Assembly (NCBI RefSeq): GCF_900110435.1
Contig: NZ_FODT01000002.1
Location: 310,001 to 374,000 of the forward strand
Direction: 5' to 3'
Length of the DNA: 64,000 nucleotides
DNA from: Rhodopseudomonas pseudopalustris
GTDB lineage: Bacteria > Pseudomonadota > Alphaproteobacteria > Rhizobiales > Xanthobacteraceae
A program made the position numbers and the translations under genes. The notes beneath the pieces are model-generated. The model saw only the letters and a list, made by a program, of their open reading frames with translations, had not been told where the DNA came from and did no database searches. Below, in pieces: positions 44,165-53,425 of this stretch. How positions within the stretch are numbered: position 1 is the stretch's first letter; each line of letters starts with the position of its first letter.

Positions 44165-44387
44165 GCGTTGAACCGGTGCTGATCGCTGGTAGTTTACAGC
44201 CTCGGCTGGGATCAGGAAACCCACGGTCGCTCGGCGATCTGCGCAGTTTCGGTGCAGCGCGTCATTTTCCGGCGCTTTCACTATTGTTGTTACTGACTGA
44301 AACGTGATCGCGGCGGAACCGGCTTTGCCGCTTTTCGTCGTCAGCATAGCGTGACACGATCATGTATCCTCGACCGGAGGGCGCACG

Positions 44388-45233
44388 ATGCGCTGGTGGG
44401 TCTCGATCGGAGCGGTGGTTGCCGCCGTCTCAGCGGCCGGCATGGTCGGGGGACTCGCCGCGCCGAACCGGGCGGCGCCGATCGCCGATCGCAACGACGA
44501 CGCCATGGCGGTGGATGTCGAACTGGTGCTTGCGGTCGATGTCTCCTACTCGATGGATGTCGACGAACTCGCGGTGCAGCGCGAAGGCTACGCCGAGGCG
44601 CTACGCTCCAGCGACTTCATGAAGACGTTGAAGACCGGGCCGAACGGCCGCATTGCCGTGACCTATTTCGAATGGGCGGCGGCGAGCGATCAGAAAATCA
44701 TTCTGCCGTGGCAACTGATCGACGGGCCGGAATCGGCCGATGCGGTCGCTACCGAAATCATGAACGCGCCGCTGCGGCGGGCGTCGCGCACCTCGATCTC
44801 AGGCGCGATCAACTTCGCGATGCCGCTGTTCGAGCAGAACGCTTATCACGGGCTGCGTCGCGTCATCGACATCTCAGGCGACGGGCCTAACAATAACGGC
44901 GAGCCGGTGACGCTGGCGCGCGACGCCGCTGTCGAAAAAGGCGTCGTCATCAACGGCCTGCCGATCATGGTGAAGGAGCCATCCTACTCGACGATGGATA
45001 TCGAGAACCTCGATTATTACTACGAGGATTGCGTGATCGGTGGTCCCGGTTCGTTCGTGGTGACGATCAAGAGCCGCGACAAGTTCAAGGAAGCGATCCG
45101 CACCAAACTCGTGATGGAAGTTGCCGGCCGCACCCCGCCACACCGCATCGTCCCGGTCGCCGACAGGGCGCAGACGCCGCGGGTGTCGTGTCTGGTGGGC
45201 GAGAAGATCTGGCAGGATAGATGGGGGCGGTGA
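44388..45233 (+). CDS. DUF1194 von Willebrand factor A-type protein
   Basis: Predicted secreted or periplasmic VWA protein, 281 residues. A signal peptide (MRWWVSIGAVVAAVSAAGMV...) precedes the metal-site motif LAVDVSYSMDVDE (DxSxS) and VIDISGDGPNN. GGAGGGCGCACG precedes ATG 44388. It is followed by a strong hairpin terminator and converges on the carotenoid oxygenase gene. Function unknown. Confidence 0.88.
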   Translation: MRWWVSIGAVVAAVSAAGMVGGLAAPNRAAPIADRNDDAMAVDVELVLAVDVSYSMDVDELAVQREGYAEALRSSDFMKTLKTGPNGRIAVTYFEWAAASDQKIILPWQLIDGPESADAVATEIMNAPLRRASRTSISGAINFAMPLFEQNAYHGLRRVIDISGDGPNNNGEPVTLARDAAVEKGVVINGLPIMVKEPSYSTMDIENLDYYYEDCVIGGPGSFVVTIKSRDKFKEAIRTKLVMEVAGRTPPHRIVPVADRAQTPRVSCLVGEKIWQDRWGR

Positions 45234-45266
45234 CCTTCCATCTTCTCCCCGGTAGAAGATGGAAGG
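45234..45266 (+). terminator. 13-bp perfect hairpin directly after DUF1194
   Basis: CCTTCCATCTTCT pairs completely with AGAAGATGGAAGG around a seven-base loop, and is followed by TTATT. It begins at the base after the stop codon and can serve both convergent genes. Confidence 0.85.
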
Positions 45267-45268
45267 TT

Positions 45269-45300
45269 ATTCCGGGGCGCGCGCAGCGCAAAGCGGAAGC
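45269..45300. repeat. Degenerate class A repeat
   Basis: ATTCCGGGGCGCGCGCAGCG matches one arm of the class A palindrome; the partner arm is decayed. Confidence 0.6.
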
Positions 45301-45340
45301 CCGAGGTTGTCGGGACGACGCGATGAACAGCGCGTTGCCA

Positions 45341-46744
45341 TCACCCCGCCGCCACCCAATTGCCGTGAAAGCCGTCCGGGACGCGGTGGCCGAGTTGCAC
45401 CAAGGCGATCGGGCCGCCGGCGATGTCGGCGGCGTTGAACACCGCGAGGTCGCTGCGGTTTTCGCAGCTGCGCCAGATCACGGTCAGCAGCCAGCCATCG
45501 GCTTCGGCTGAATCCGGCTTGCGCGGCACGAACACCGGCTCGCCGATGGTGTCGCCGGTTGGCAGCAGATAGCGCGCGCGACGATGGCCGTTGCCGTCGA
45601 CATGCACGAGTCCGGTGAGCATCCCGAGCATCGGCGTCTCCGGGCTGGCGCAGGCGTACCAGCCGTGGCCGCTGCGCAGGCCGGCGCGGCGCTCGTCGAT
45701 CCGCGGGAATTCGCCGCTGATGTCGTCGAGATAGCTGCGCTTGAAGGCATTGGTGTTGCCGGCGAGGTCGAAGCTCCAGCGGCACAGCCGCGCGCGGCCC
45801 TTCTCGGGATCGGTGCGGCGGCCGTCGGGATGGGTGAACAGCGGCGCTTCCTCGGATTGCATCACGTCGGCGACGATCTTTGTCCCGTCCTCCCACGCAT
45901 TCATGACGTGGAACACGAAGCAGGCGTCGCCGCGAAACCAGCGGATGTCGCGCGTCGTGCCGGTGCGCTTCATCACGCCGACATAGGAGCCCTTACCGGG
46001 GTCCCAGGCATAAGGCGGCCGACCGCGCATCGCCCGCCAGATGCTGCCGGTCAGCGGCAGGATCGGAAACAGAACGTAGTTCTCGGTGACGATGAAGTCG
46101 TGCACCATCGCCGCGTAAGGCGCCTTGAAGTACTCGAATCGCGTCACATGACCCGACGCATCGATCGCGCCGAAGGACATCGTCCGTTTCAGCGGCCCGG
46201 CGGCGTTGTAGCCGAAGAACAGCATCTCGCCGGTCACCGGGTCGATCTTCGGATGCGCGGTGAACGGCCCTTTCAGCGCGCCGCCATAGTCGCAATAGCC
46301 GCGGGTCGCCAGCGTGTCGCGCTCGATCTCGATCGGCAGATGCGCCTCTTCCAGCGCGAGCAGCCGGCCGGCGTGAAACACGATGTTGGTGTTGGCGACG
46401 TTGCCGTCATCGGGCGCCGAGCGCGGCGCGTCGGGCAGCTTGAGGTTGAACTCGCCGTAGAGCGCCCGACCGGCGGCATGTTCGGCCAGCCATTTCGGCG
46501 TGCGAACCCAGCGGTTTCGATAGCTGGCGCGGCCGTTCTCCAGCCTGAAAGCATGGAGCATCCCGTCGCCGAAGAACCAGTGCGCGTTCGGCGAAGCGAA
46601 TTGCGGGTTGGCGCCGTTGCGATACAGCGTGCCGTTCAGCTCGCGCGGCAGCTCGCCTTTGATCGGCAGAGACGGCGCGTCGCATTCCATCGGGATCGGT
46701 GCAAGATTATCGCACGCATCCGGAATCCCCGTTACCTGCAGCAT
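45341..46744 (-). CDS. Carotenoid cleavage oxygenase family enzyme
   Basis: Non-haem iron dioxygenase that splits a conjugated double bond in carotenoids, apocarotenoids or stilbenes. The 467 residues show the beta-propeller pattern with four iron-ligand His: His164 (FTAHPK), His215 (MVHDFIVT), His279 (FHVMNAWE) and His460 (FHGNWV). NGTLYRNGANPQF and FFGDGMLHAF near the start are typical. AGGAGCACGAC precedes ATG 46744. It starts 37 bases after the VWA gene on the same strand and may share its transcript. Substrate cannot be told from sequence. Confidence 0.9.
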   Translation of the reverse strand: MLQVTGIPDACDNLAPIPMECDAPSLPIKGELPRELNGTLYRNGANPQFASPNAHWFFGDGMLHAFRLENGRASYRNRWVRTPKWLAEHAAGRALYGEFNLKLPDAPRSAPDDGNVANTNIVFHAGRLLALEEAHLPIEIERDTLATRGYCDYGGALKGPFTAHPKIDPVTGEMLFFGYNAAGPLKRTMSFGAIDASGHVTRFEYFKAPYAAMVHDFIVTENYVLFPILPLTGSIWRAMRGRPPYAWDPGKGSYVGVMKRTGTTRDIRWFRGDACFVFHVMNAWEDGTKIVADVMQSEEAPLFTHPDGRRTDPEKGRARLCRWSFDLAGNTNAFKRSYLDDISGEFPRIDERRAGLRSGHGWYACASPETPMLGMLTGLVHVDGNGHRRARYLLPTGDTIGEPVFVPRKPDSAEADGWLLTVIWRSCENRSDLAVFNAADIAGGPIALVQLGHRVPDGFHGNWVAAG

Positions 46745-46781
46745 GTCGTGCTCCTGGCTGCGGTCCGCGCCGCAGCGGCGA

Positions 46782-48158
46782 TCAGTTCAAGGTCAGCAGC
46801 CGGCCGAACGGCTGAATCGTATTCCTATGCGTCTCCGGCACCGCCCAGATCACCGGCCAGCGCGGCTTGAAATCCGCCGGACCCTCGAGGTCGGTCAGCA
46901 CCACGGCGATGTCCGGCCTGTGCCGGTCGGCTTCGGCGAGCAAGGGGGTGAAGTCGGTGCCGCCGCCGCCGGCGAATTCGATCTCGCTCAGCACGAAACG
47001 ACGGCCGGGCTCGAAGAATTCCACCTGCCGCACCCGCTCGTCGCCGATGATCAGCACCAGCCCTGCTTCCTGCCGCCGCGTGATGGTCTCGATCTCGCGC
47101 GCGAACCGTTCCATCAACCCTTCATCGATCGAGCCGGAAACGTCGATAATCAGCGCCAGCCGCGGCTCGTTCTTGGTCGCGCAGAACCCCGGCTCGAACG
47201 GCATCCGGTGTTGGCCGGCTCGGCCCTGATTGGCGATGTAGGAGCGCGCCGGCCGCGACCAGGTCAGTGACGGCTTTCGTGCCAGGCCGCGTGCCAGTTG
47301 CACCCTCAGCACTTGTGCCCAGGGCGTGCGGGTGTGCGGCAGGTCGGCGATCAGCGCGCGCAGCATCGAGAACGCGCCGTCGCCGGCGTGGCCGCGCAGG
47401 ATTCGCTCGCTCCATTCGCGGGCGTGTTCGGCTTCGTGCTCCGGCGCGGATTGCGATTCCGGGTTCGGCACCAGATCGCGAACGCCTCCGGCGCCGAGTT
47501 CGCGGACCTTGGCGGAGCGTGCGCCGTCGGCGCGCTGCTCGGCGCTTTGTTGTTCAGAACTGGATTGCGACCGGGATTGATCGCGGCCGCCGGAGCCGGA
47601 CGCATCGGCCTGGGAGCCCGCCTGAGATTTGTTGCCGGACTTCGACTTGCCGTTGTTGCTGTCGGTGTCGCGATCGTCGATCGCGCGATACAGCTTCTCG
47701 ACATCCCATTCCAGCAATGCCGCCTCGGCCTCCTGCTCGCGCTTGAGCGCCTTGGCGAGGATCTGCTCCAGCATCACCGATTTCGCGGGCAGCGTCAGCC
47801 AGCTCAGATGCGCCAGCGTCGAGTTGACGATGGCGTCGGCGCAGATGTTGAATAATTCGAGGTCGACATCACCGATCACGCGCTGCAGTTCGACGAAGCG
47901 TTGCGGATGTCGCAGCGCGATGTGCAGCACCTCGTGGGCGACGAGCCCGACCTGTTCGGGCAGCGCCAGCCGCTCGAACGCCGCGCCGTAATACACCACA
48001 GTGCCGTCGGTGAACGCTACTGGCGCTACGTCGCTGTCGGCCGGCAGGTCCTGATGCCGCACCCATAGCGCGAGTCCGCCGGTGGATGGCGCGAACTCCA
48101 CCATCCGCTGGATTGCGCGTGTTCCGCGATGGCAATACAGCGCAGCGGCCTCAGGCAT
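46782..48158 (-). CDS. VWA-like protein with metallopeptidase-like N-domain (DUF2201 type)
   Basis: A 458-residue protein. The N-terminal domain has LVAHEVLHIALRHP, an HExxH-like HEVLH site, as in putative metallopeptidases of this group; the middle (~170-240) is Ser/Gln/Asp-rich disordered linker; the C-terminal VWA-like domain has ALIIDVSGSIDEGLM (DxSGS metal site), LVLIIGDERV, GGGGTDFTPL and VVLTDLEG. It overlaps the upstream MoxR gene by eight bases, so they are coupled. By analogy with other MoxR/VWA pairs it is likely the ATPase's effector or substrate adaptor. Confidence 0.85.
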   Translation of the reverse strand: MPEAAALYCHRGTRAIQRMVEFAPSTGGLALWVRHQDLPADSDVAPVAFTDGTVVYYGAAFERLALPEQVGLVAHEVLHIALRHPQRFVELQRVIGDVDLELFNICADAIVNSTLAHLSWLTLPAKSVMLEQILAKALKREQEAEAALLEWDVEKLYRAIDDRDTDSNNGKSKSGNKSQAGSQADASGSGGRDQSRSQSSSEQQSAEQRADGARSAKVRELGAGGVRDLVPNPESQSAPEHEAEHAREWSERILRGHAGDGAFSMLRALIADLPHTRTPWAQVLRVQLARGLARKPSLTWSRPARSYIANQGRAGQHRMPFEPGFCATKNEPRLALIIDVSGSIDEGLMERFAREIETITRRQEAGLVLIIGDERVRQVEFFEPGRRFVLSEIEFAGGGGTDFTPLLAEADRHRPDIAVVLTDLEGPADFKPRWPVIWAVPETHRNTIQPFGRLLTLN

Positions 48159-49260
48159 CCTGCATATCCATTTGCCGGCGCTCGCCGTAGCGGGCATAGG
48201 CCGGGCTGTCGAAGATCGCGGCCTCGAGGCCGTTCTCCAGCGCGCGCTGTATCAACAGCTCCATCGCCAGCGTCTGCGCCTCGCGGATCGGCAGCGGCAC
48301 CGCGCCGCGGATGTCGGGGAGTTGCTCGATGATTTCGAGCGCGCGCGCCAGCGTCGGCTGATCGGTGCAGGCCGCGAGCAGCCCGTACAGCATGCCGTAC
48401 AGTGCATCGAGGGTTTTGGGGAGAAGCGCTGCGGTGTCCGGGCCCGGGCGTGCCGCGAGCAGACGCGCCACGTCGGTGCCGGCCTTGATCTCGCGCAGCA
48501 CCCCGAAGAATTCCGCCGCGTTGGCGGCGCCGATCCGGCCCTGCACGAACAGCCGCTTGGCCTGATCGGAAAGTCCCGACTTCAGCACGTTGGAGATATC
48601 CTCCCAGCCGCGCGGGCTGGCGCCGATCAGATGATCGCCGGCGAGCTGGGCCTGCGTATCGTCGAGCTTGTCCGGGCGGATCTTCAGATAGGCCATCACT
48701 TCCGGCGCGAAGTCGCGGGCCATGGCGTGGCTGAGGAAGGCGTCGATCGCGGTCTGCACGTTGAAGTGGAACATGCGGTCGGCGAGCGCCGTGCCCATAT
48801 CGTGGCTGATCGCGCCGTGGAAGCTGGCGTTTCCGGCGGCGACAACCAGCCAGCCGTCCGGCAGTTGGTAGTTGCCGACGCGGCGGTCGAGGATCAGCGA
48901 ATAGGCCGAAATCTGCAGCCGCTGATCGGCGGCGGTCAGCTCGTCGAGGAACAGCAGGCCCTCGGGCTGGTCGGCGGACGGCAGGAACTCCGGCGGAAAC
49001 CACACCGTTTTGGCGAGGTTCTCGTCCGCGTAGATCGCGCCGCGGATATCGACCGGCTCGATCGTAGTGAGGCGCAGATCCACCAGCGGCACCTTGTAGT
49101 GCTCGGCGACCTGGCGCACGACCGACGACTTTCCGACCCCGCGGGTCCCCCACAGCATCGACGCACGGCGGCGCAGCGTCGGCTCGGCATATTGTTCGAT
49201 CAGCGCCGCCTTCGCTGCAGCGATCGAGACCGGGGGAATGTTCATCGGATTGCCGTGCAT
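48151..49260 (-). CDS. MoxR-like AAA+ ATPase
   Basis: A 369-residue AAA+ protein. Walker A is LWGTRGVGKSSVVRQV, Walker B LLFLDELTAADQ, then VVAAGNASFHGAISHDMGTA as sensor region and ADRMFHFNV. It differs from the classical MoxR of the 27 kb operon. ATG 49260 follows GAGGAGCCGATCC. It is overlapped by the VWA/metallopeptidase-like gene and preceded 15 bases upstream by the unknown membrane protein gene, forming a three-gene set. Confidence 0.88.
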   Translation of the reverse strand: MHGNPMNIPPVSIAAAKAALIEQYAEPTLRRRASMLWGTRGVGKSSVVRQVAEHYKVPLVDLRLTTIEPVDIRGAIYADENLAKTVWFPPEFLPSADQPEGLLFLDELTAADQRLQISAYSLILDRRVGNYQLPDGWLVVAAGNASFHGAISHDMGTALADRMFHFNVQTAIDAFLSHAMARDFAPEVMAYLKIRPDKLDDTQAQLAGDHLIGASPRGWEDISNVLKSGLSDQAKRLFVQGRIGAANAAEFFGVLREIKAGTDVARLLAARPGPDTAALLPKTLDALYGMLYGLLAACTDQPTLARALEIIEQLPDIRGAVPLPIREAQTLAMELLIQRALENGLEAAIFDSPAYARYGERRQMDMQDA

Positions 49261-49275
49261 GGATCGGCTCCTCGG

Positions 49276-50328
49276 TTAGGTCAGCTGAACGTCGAGAGTC
49301 TGCGGCGCGGCCGTCTCGATCTGTGGATGCCACGCGGCGTGCGTGATGCGGCGCGGGAGCGGCGGAATCTCCATCGATGGGATATCGCGCATGCCGAATG
49401 CGCCGATCATCAACAGCGGCGGCGCGCCCATCAGCAACAGGTTGACGATCGAATCCTGCGGGATCTCGACAAGCGTCAAGCCAGCTGCGCCCAGAATTAG
49501 GCCGCCGAAGAACAACAATGGCAGCGAGCGCCGCAGCGCAACGACCCAGCGCGCCCGCGCCAGCGCGTCGTGATAGGCAGCCGGCGGCTGCGTCAGCGTA
49601 TGCGTGAGATGCGCGACCGTTTTCTCCAGCCGCGCTTCGATTGCGCGGCTCAGTTCCGGCTCAGCGCCGCGCACCTTGAGCTTGCCGCTCCAGCCGGCCT
49701 TGCTCTTGCGCAGCGGCGACCAGGCCCAGCCGAGAACCGCGAGCAGATCCTCCGGCAGTTCGGCGCCGGCGACCTTCGGCGTGATGTCGATCTCGACGGG
49801 GTAGCCCTTCACATGCGCCGGACGCAGCACCAGTGTGAAGCCGGCGATGTCGGCCACGCCGCGCAGCAACTCGCGTGTTACGGCAGTCGGGGCGGCGTTC
49901 TTGCCGCTGTCGCTCGGGATCAACCGATAGTTCAGCGCCACGATCGTGCCGTCCACTGAGCGAAACTGCTGATGCGGCAGCACGGCCTCGATCCGCGCCA
50001 GCAATGCGTCGGGATCTTCGCCCTGGGTCTCCAGGGTCGCCGACAGGCCGCAAGCGTGCGTGAGTGTGCGTGTGAGCACACTGAAGCCCTGCCGCGGATT
50101 ATCGAGCTGGAGGACTTCGCAGGCGTTAACGCCGGCTGGGTCGGCTTCGTTGTGCGTGACCGGCTTGAAGATCAGCCGGCGGTTGATCCGCTCACTGGCG
50201 TCAAGATCGACATGAAAGCCGCGGTGCGTGAACGGGCGCACCAGGCCCAGGATCTCGTGATGCGTGAGCGGATGCGTCGGCGGCGCGTCGAGGCCTGCCG
50301 AACCGGTGAGAAGCCTTGCGTAGTTCAT
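49276..50328 (-). CDS. Hypothetical protein with two C-terminal membrane helices, MoxR/VWA neighbour
   Basis: A 350-residue protein I do not recognise. Residues ~1-255 look globular (HEILGLVRPFTHRGFHVDLD; IDITPKVAGAELPEDLLAVL), then two hydrophobic segments near 270-315 (LPLLFFGGLILGAAGLTLVE; SIVNLLLMGAPPLLMIGAFG) and a short tail. It lies 15 bases upstream of the MoxR gene on the same strand, so it is probably the membrane component of that system. GGAGG sits about 13 bases before ATG 50328. Confidence 0.8.
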   Translation of the reverse strand: MNYARLLTGSAGLDAPPTHPLTHHEILGLVRPFTHRGFHVDLDASERINRRLIFKPVTHNEADPAGVNACEVLQLDNPRQGFSVLTRTLTHACGLSATLETQGEDPDALLARIEAVLPHQQFRSVDGTIVALNYRLIPSDSGKNAAPTAVTRELLRGVADIAGFTLVLRPAHVKGYPVEIDITPKVAGAELPEDLLAVLGWAWSPLRKSKAGWSGKLKVRGAEPELSRAIEARLEKTVAHLTHTLTQPPAAYHDALARARWVVALRRSLPLLFFGGLILGAAGLTLVEIPQDSIVNLLLMGAPPLLMIGAFGMRDIPSMEIPPLPRRITHAAWHPQIETAAPQTLDVQLT

Positions 50329-50484
50329 TTGCGTTCAACACCTCCGAATTCGGTGCCTCATCACATGACTTGCATTGTCAGTTAACAGCGTTCGCATTGC
50401 TCAATGCAACTCGAAAACCCATGCCGCGCCCTCGATGAGGGGAGCGTCGCTTCACATAATCGTGCGGCGGCGCTCCTTCCTGTG

Positions 50485-51468
50485 TCAGGCGCTCACGGCA
50501 GTCGCGTCAGTCGGCGCTGACACCGCCAGAAACTGATCGTATGAACGGACGACCTCACCCAGAACTTCGAAGTGAAGCATCGCGCCTGCGTCGAACTTTA
50601 CGATAGTCCAGTTCGAGCGTCCTGCGACGCGACTCTTGTGGCGGTAATCCACGAAGTCGCCACGCACGCCATGCGCCATCCAAACCGGCAGGCGTAGCGA
50701 TTCGTAAATGCGAAGGATATCCTTGCTGAACATATAGCCGGAAACAAAGTAGTACGGCGCGTAGCGTGCGCCGGGTTGATGGGTGGTATGGTAGTCGTAA
50801 TCGAGCATCGACTCGTCGATGTCTTTCGAGCCCCAGGCCTTTTCGAGGAACTTTCGAATCACCGGCCTCGTTGTTAAGAGATTGAAGAAGCCTCGATCCC
50901 ACAGTTTGAATCTCAGTGTGCTCAGCAACCAGGATTGGCCACGCGTGGCCGGCTCCGCCTCGTCGCGCGCCTTGCCTTCGAAGCCGGTCGGACTGATCAG
51001 GCCGAGAGTATTGAACGCGTCGGGCTTCTCTGCCGCTGCACGTGCGGCGAATTCGCATGACAACGACAGCGCCACCACATCGATCGGCTCCGGTCCGTGA
51101 ACTTCCTGCACGCGTGCGATCGCCGCATGGACCGCATCGGTCATCAGCCGCGCTGTATACTCGCGGTCGTCGCGGTCGGACTGGCCGAAGCCGGGGAGGT
51201 CGACGGCGTGAACCGGGCGATGCTTGGCGTAGTGATCATACAGCGTTTTGATTTCGAAGGCGGAGCCTGCGGCGTTGATGCTGTGCACCAACAGCAGCGG
51301 CCGCGTCGTATCGTCGCTAGACGTCAAGCCGAGCGAGTAGGTCGCGAGCCGGCCGACTTTCGTGACGATGTCGGCACGTGCGCCGCCCACCGGGTTGGCG
51401 AGGTTTGACCGTGCATAACCCTGCTCGGCGTTCCTCGGTATGGTTGTTTCATTGCTGACGACCGACAT
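50485..51468 (-). CDS. Alpha/beta hydrolase fold protein
   Basis: A 327-residue hydrolase. The oxyanion region is LLLVHSINAAGSAFEI, the lid-proximal DLPGFGQSDRDD, nucleophile elbow ALSLSCEFA (the usual GxSxG reads LxSxC) and the catalytic His likely in AMLHFEVLG. GAGGAGATTCGCAG precedes ATG 51468. Both flanking gaps are AT-rich and codon use is more relaxed than around it, suggesting an accessory gene. Substrate unknown. Confidence 0.82.
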   Translation of the reverse strand: MSVVSNETTIPRNAEQGYARSNLANPVGGARADIVTKVGRLATYSLGLTSSDDTTRPLLLVHSINAAGSAFEIKTLYDHYAKHRPVHAVDLPGFGQSDRDDREYTARLMTDAVHAAIARVQEVHGPEPIDVVALSLSCEFAARAAAEKPDAFNTLGLISPTGFEGKARDEAEPATRGQSWLLSTLRFKLWDRGFFNLLTTRPVIRKFLEKAWGSKDIDESMLDYDYHTTHQPGARYAPYYFVSGYMFSKDILRIYESLRLPVWMAHGVRGDFVDYRHKSRVAGRSNWTIVKFDAGAMLHFEVLGEVVRSYDQFLAVSAPTDATAVSA

Positions 51469-51669
51469 CTGCGAATCTCCTCGAGATCAATAGATGGTTG
51501 GGCAAATATTGTGGGCCCATTCGGTTCCATCAATGCAACAGCAAAATGGAACTAATTAGTAAAATGGTATTTGCGTATATTTTTTCGGCGCGTTGCGCCA
51601 CGAATCGTGATCAGCGCGAGCTGTTCGATGGGCGTGAAGAGTCACGCGCGGTTGACGTCAACAGAGTAG

Positions 51670-53178
51670 TTAGTTGTCGTGACCGGAAGATGGTTGTCCG
51701 TTCGGCTTGACACGAACGCCCTTGCGCAGTCGCGTCCACGGCAATGACGCGGTATCTGCCGGCATCGCGCCCGGCGCGGCGCAGATCAACAGCCGCTCGG
51801 CAATCGGCTGGAAATCGGCGCGGAAATGCACCGAGCTTTTGACGACGAGGATCGCCTGTTGGGTCGGCTCGATGCCGACATAGCGATACATCGCCTGATC
51901 GGCCAGTTGGGCCTTGTGCGAGGAGACGACGACGCGGACATCGCCGATGCGCAGGCATGCCGACGGCCCCATCTCCATCTCGCGGCCGCCAAAGTATGGG
52001 CCGGGCGCAATGAAGCGGCCTTCGGACAGGCGCTCGACCACGAAGCTCGCTTCATAAGGGGCGTCGCCCTCGATGCCGGACTTGCCGCCGAGCGCGAGCT
52101 GGACAGTCGCGCCGACGCCTGCTTGATGCGCGGCCTGCGCCGAAGCAGGATCGTAGATCACGCCGATTGCGGCGCGTTTCGCGTTGTTGCGCACCAGCGC
52201 GCGCAACATCCCGGTGGTGTCGGAGTCGCCGCCGGCACCGGGATTGTCCTGGGTATCTGCGATGATCACCGGTCTGGTTGCGTCGCGCGCGATCTCCATC
52301 GCCAGCTGCACGCCGTCATCCGGCGAATAGATCGTGCCGTCGAAGTCGTTCTCGTGGCCGATCACCAGTGCGGCGACTTGGTCCGCAGCCGCATCGGCCT
52401 CGGCTTGCGTGCGTCCGTAGGCGAACACGCTGGCGCCGCAATCGGGGAAGTCGGCGGCGGGGAAGCCCGGCGCGAACGACAGCGACGGCACCGCGTCGCT
52501 CTGCAGCGCGGCGAGCTTCGCGTAGATGCCCCTGGTCGGCTCGTCGAAGGTGCATTGCCAGGAGATCGGGATCAGGAACGGCAGTTGCCGAAACGCCTTG
52601 GCGAGCCTTCTGCCGCTTTGAAAAAGGAGATCGAGATGCTGAGCCGAGGCGCGGCCGGTGTCGGCCATGTCGACATGCGGATAGGTGCGATAGGCGATCA
52701 GCGCATCGGCGTGCGCGATCATCGCCGGCGTGACGTTGGCGTGCAGATCGATGCTGACCACCAGCGGCAGGTCGGGGCCGATCACCTTGCGGACGCGGGC
52801 GAGAATCTCGCCTTCGCCGTCGTCGAGATGCTCGGTCACCATCGCGCCGTGCAGGTCGAGATACACCGCGTCGAGCCGGCCCGCAGCCTTGATGCCATCG
52901 ATCATGATCTTCACGATGCGCTCGAACGCATCCTCGGTGACGTGCGCCGACGGGCTGGCGCCGCAAGCGATCGTCGGCGCCAGCTCCCAGCCTTTCATCT
53001 CGGCTTCCTCGATGAAACCTGCGAGGCCGACATTGATGCCGCGCATCACCTTGAGCACGTCGGCGCCGAACGTCATCGCCGGCCAGCCTCCGCCATGGAC
53101 GAAGTCGTCCCAGGTCGCCTTGGTGGGCGCAAAGGTGTTGGTCTCGTGCAGGAAGCCGCCGACGGCGATACGGGTCAT
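51670..53178 (-). CDS. M81-family metallopeptidase-like protein (MlrC type)
   Basis: Resembles microcystinase C, a zinc enzyme. The 502-residue protein begins MTRIAVGGFLHETNTFAPTK and has YLDLHGAMVTEH and VVSIDLHANVTPAM with candidate metal ligands, ADTQDNPGAGGDSDTTGMLR and VVVSSHKAQ, all typical of the MlrC family. Length is normal. In bacteria without microcystin the substrate is unknown. The gene stands alone on the minus strand, with a palindrome-rich gap upstream. Confidence 0.9.
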   Translation of the reverse strand: MTRIAVGGFLHETNTFAPTKATWDDFVHGGGWPAMTFGADVLKVMRGINVGLAGFIEEAEMKGWELAPTIACGASPSAHVTEDAFERIVKIMIDGIKAAGRLDAVYLDLHGAMVTEHLDDGEGEILARVRKVIGPDLPLVVSIDLHANVTPAMIAHADALIAYRTYPHVDMADTGRASAQHLDLLFQSGRRLAKAFRQLPFLIPISWQCTFDEPTRGIYAKLAALQSDAVPSLSFAPGFPAADFPDCGASVFAYGRTQAEADAAADQVAALVIGHENDFDGTIYSPDDGVQLAMEIARDATRPVIIADTQDNPGAGGDSDTTGMLRALVRNNAKRAAIGVIYDPASAQAAHQAGVGATVQLALGGKSGIEGDAPYEASFVVERLSEGRFIAPGPYFGGREMEMGPSACLRIGDVRVVVSSHKAQLADQAMYRYVGIEPTQQAILVVKSSVHFRADFQPIAERLLICAAPGAMPADTASLPWTRLRKGVRVKPNGQPSSGHDN

Positions 53179-53303
53179 GGATGGGGATCTCTTGTCGTTC
53201 CGTGGCGCGCAGAGGTAATTCGAAAGGCGCTACGGGGCAAGCAGGCCCCCCGCCGTCTCACACGGCCGGGCCTTTCGCCATCGCGGAGGGCGATCGAGCT
53301 GAC

Positions 53304-53321
53304 GGCGATTGATCAATCGCC
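53304..53321. promoter_or_regulatory. 18-bp perfect palindrome upstream of the M81 gene
   Basis: GGCGATTGATCAATCGCC is self-complementary over 18 bases and sits about 126 bases upstream of the M81 start, in the gap after fadD. Candidate operator, or the remains of a repeat. Confidence 0.6.
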
Positions 53322-53349
53322 GAGGAACGCTTCCGGACCATTGACGCGT

Positions 53350-53374
53350 CCGGTTCGCGCCTCAGGCGAACCGG
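53350..53374. terminator. Hairpin after fadD
   Basis: CCGGTTCGC pairs with GCGAACCGG around GCCTCAG, about 50 bases after the fadD stop. No T run follows on the minus strand, so rho-independent termination is uncertain. Confidence 0.45.
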
Positions 53375-53425
53375 AACGACATGATTGCTCAACCCGGTGC
53401 TGTACGCGCCGGATCCGCCGGACGA

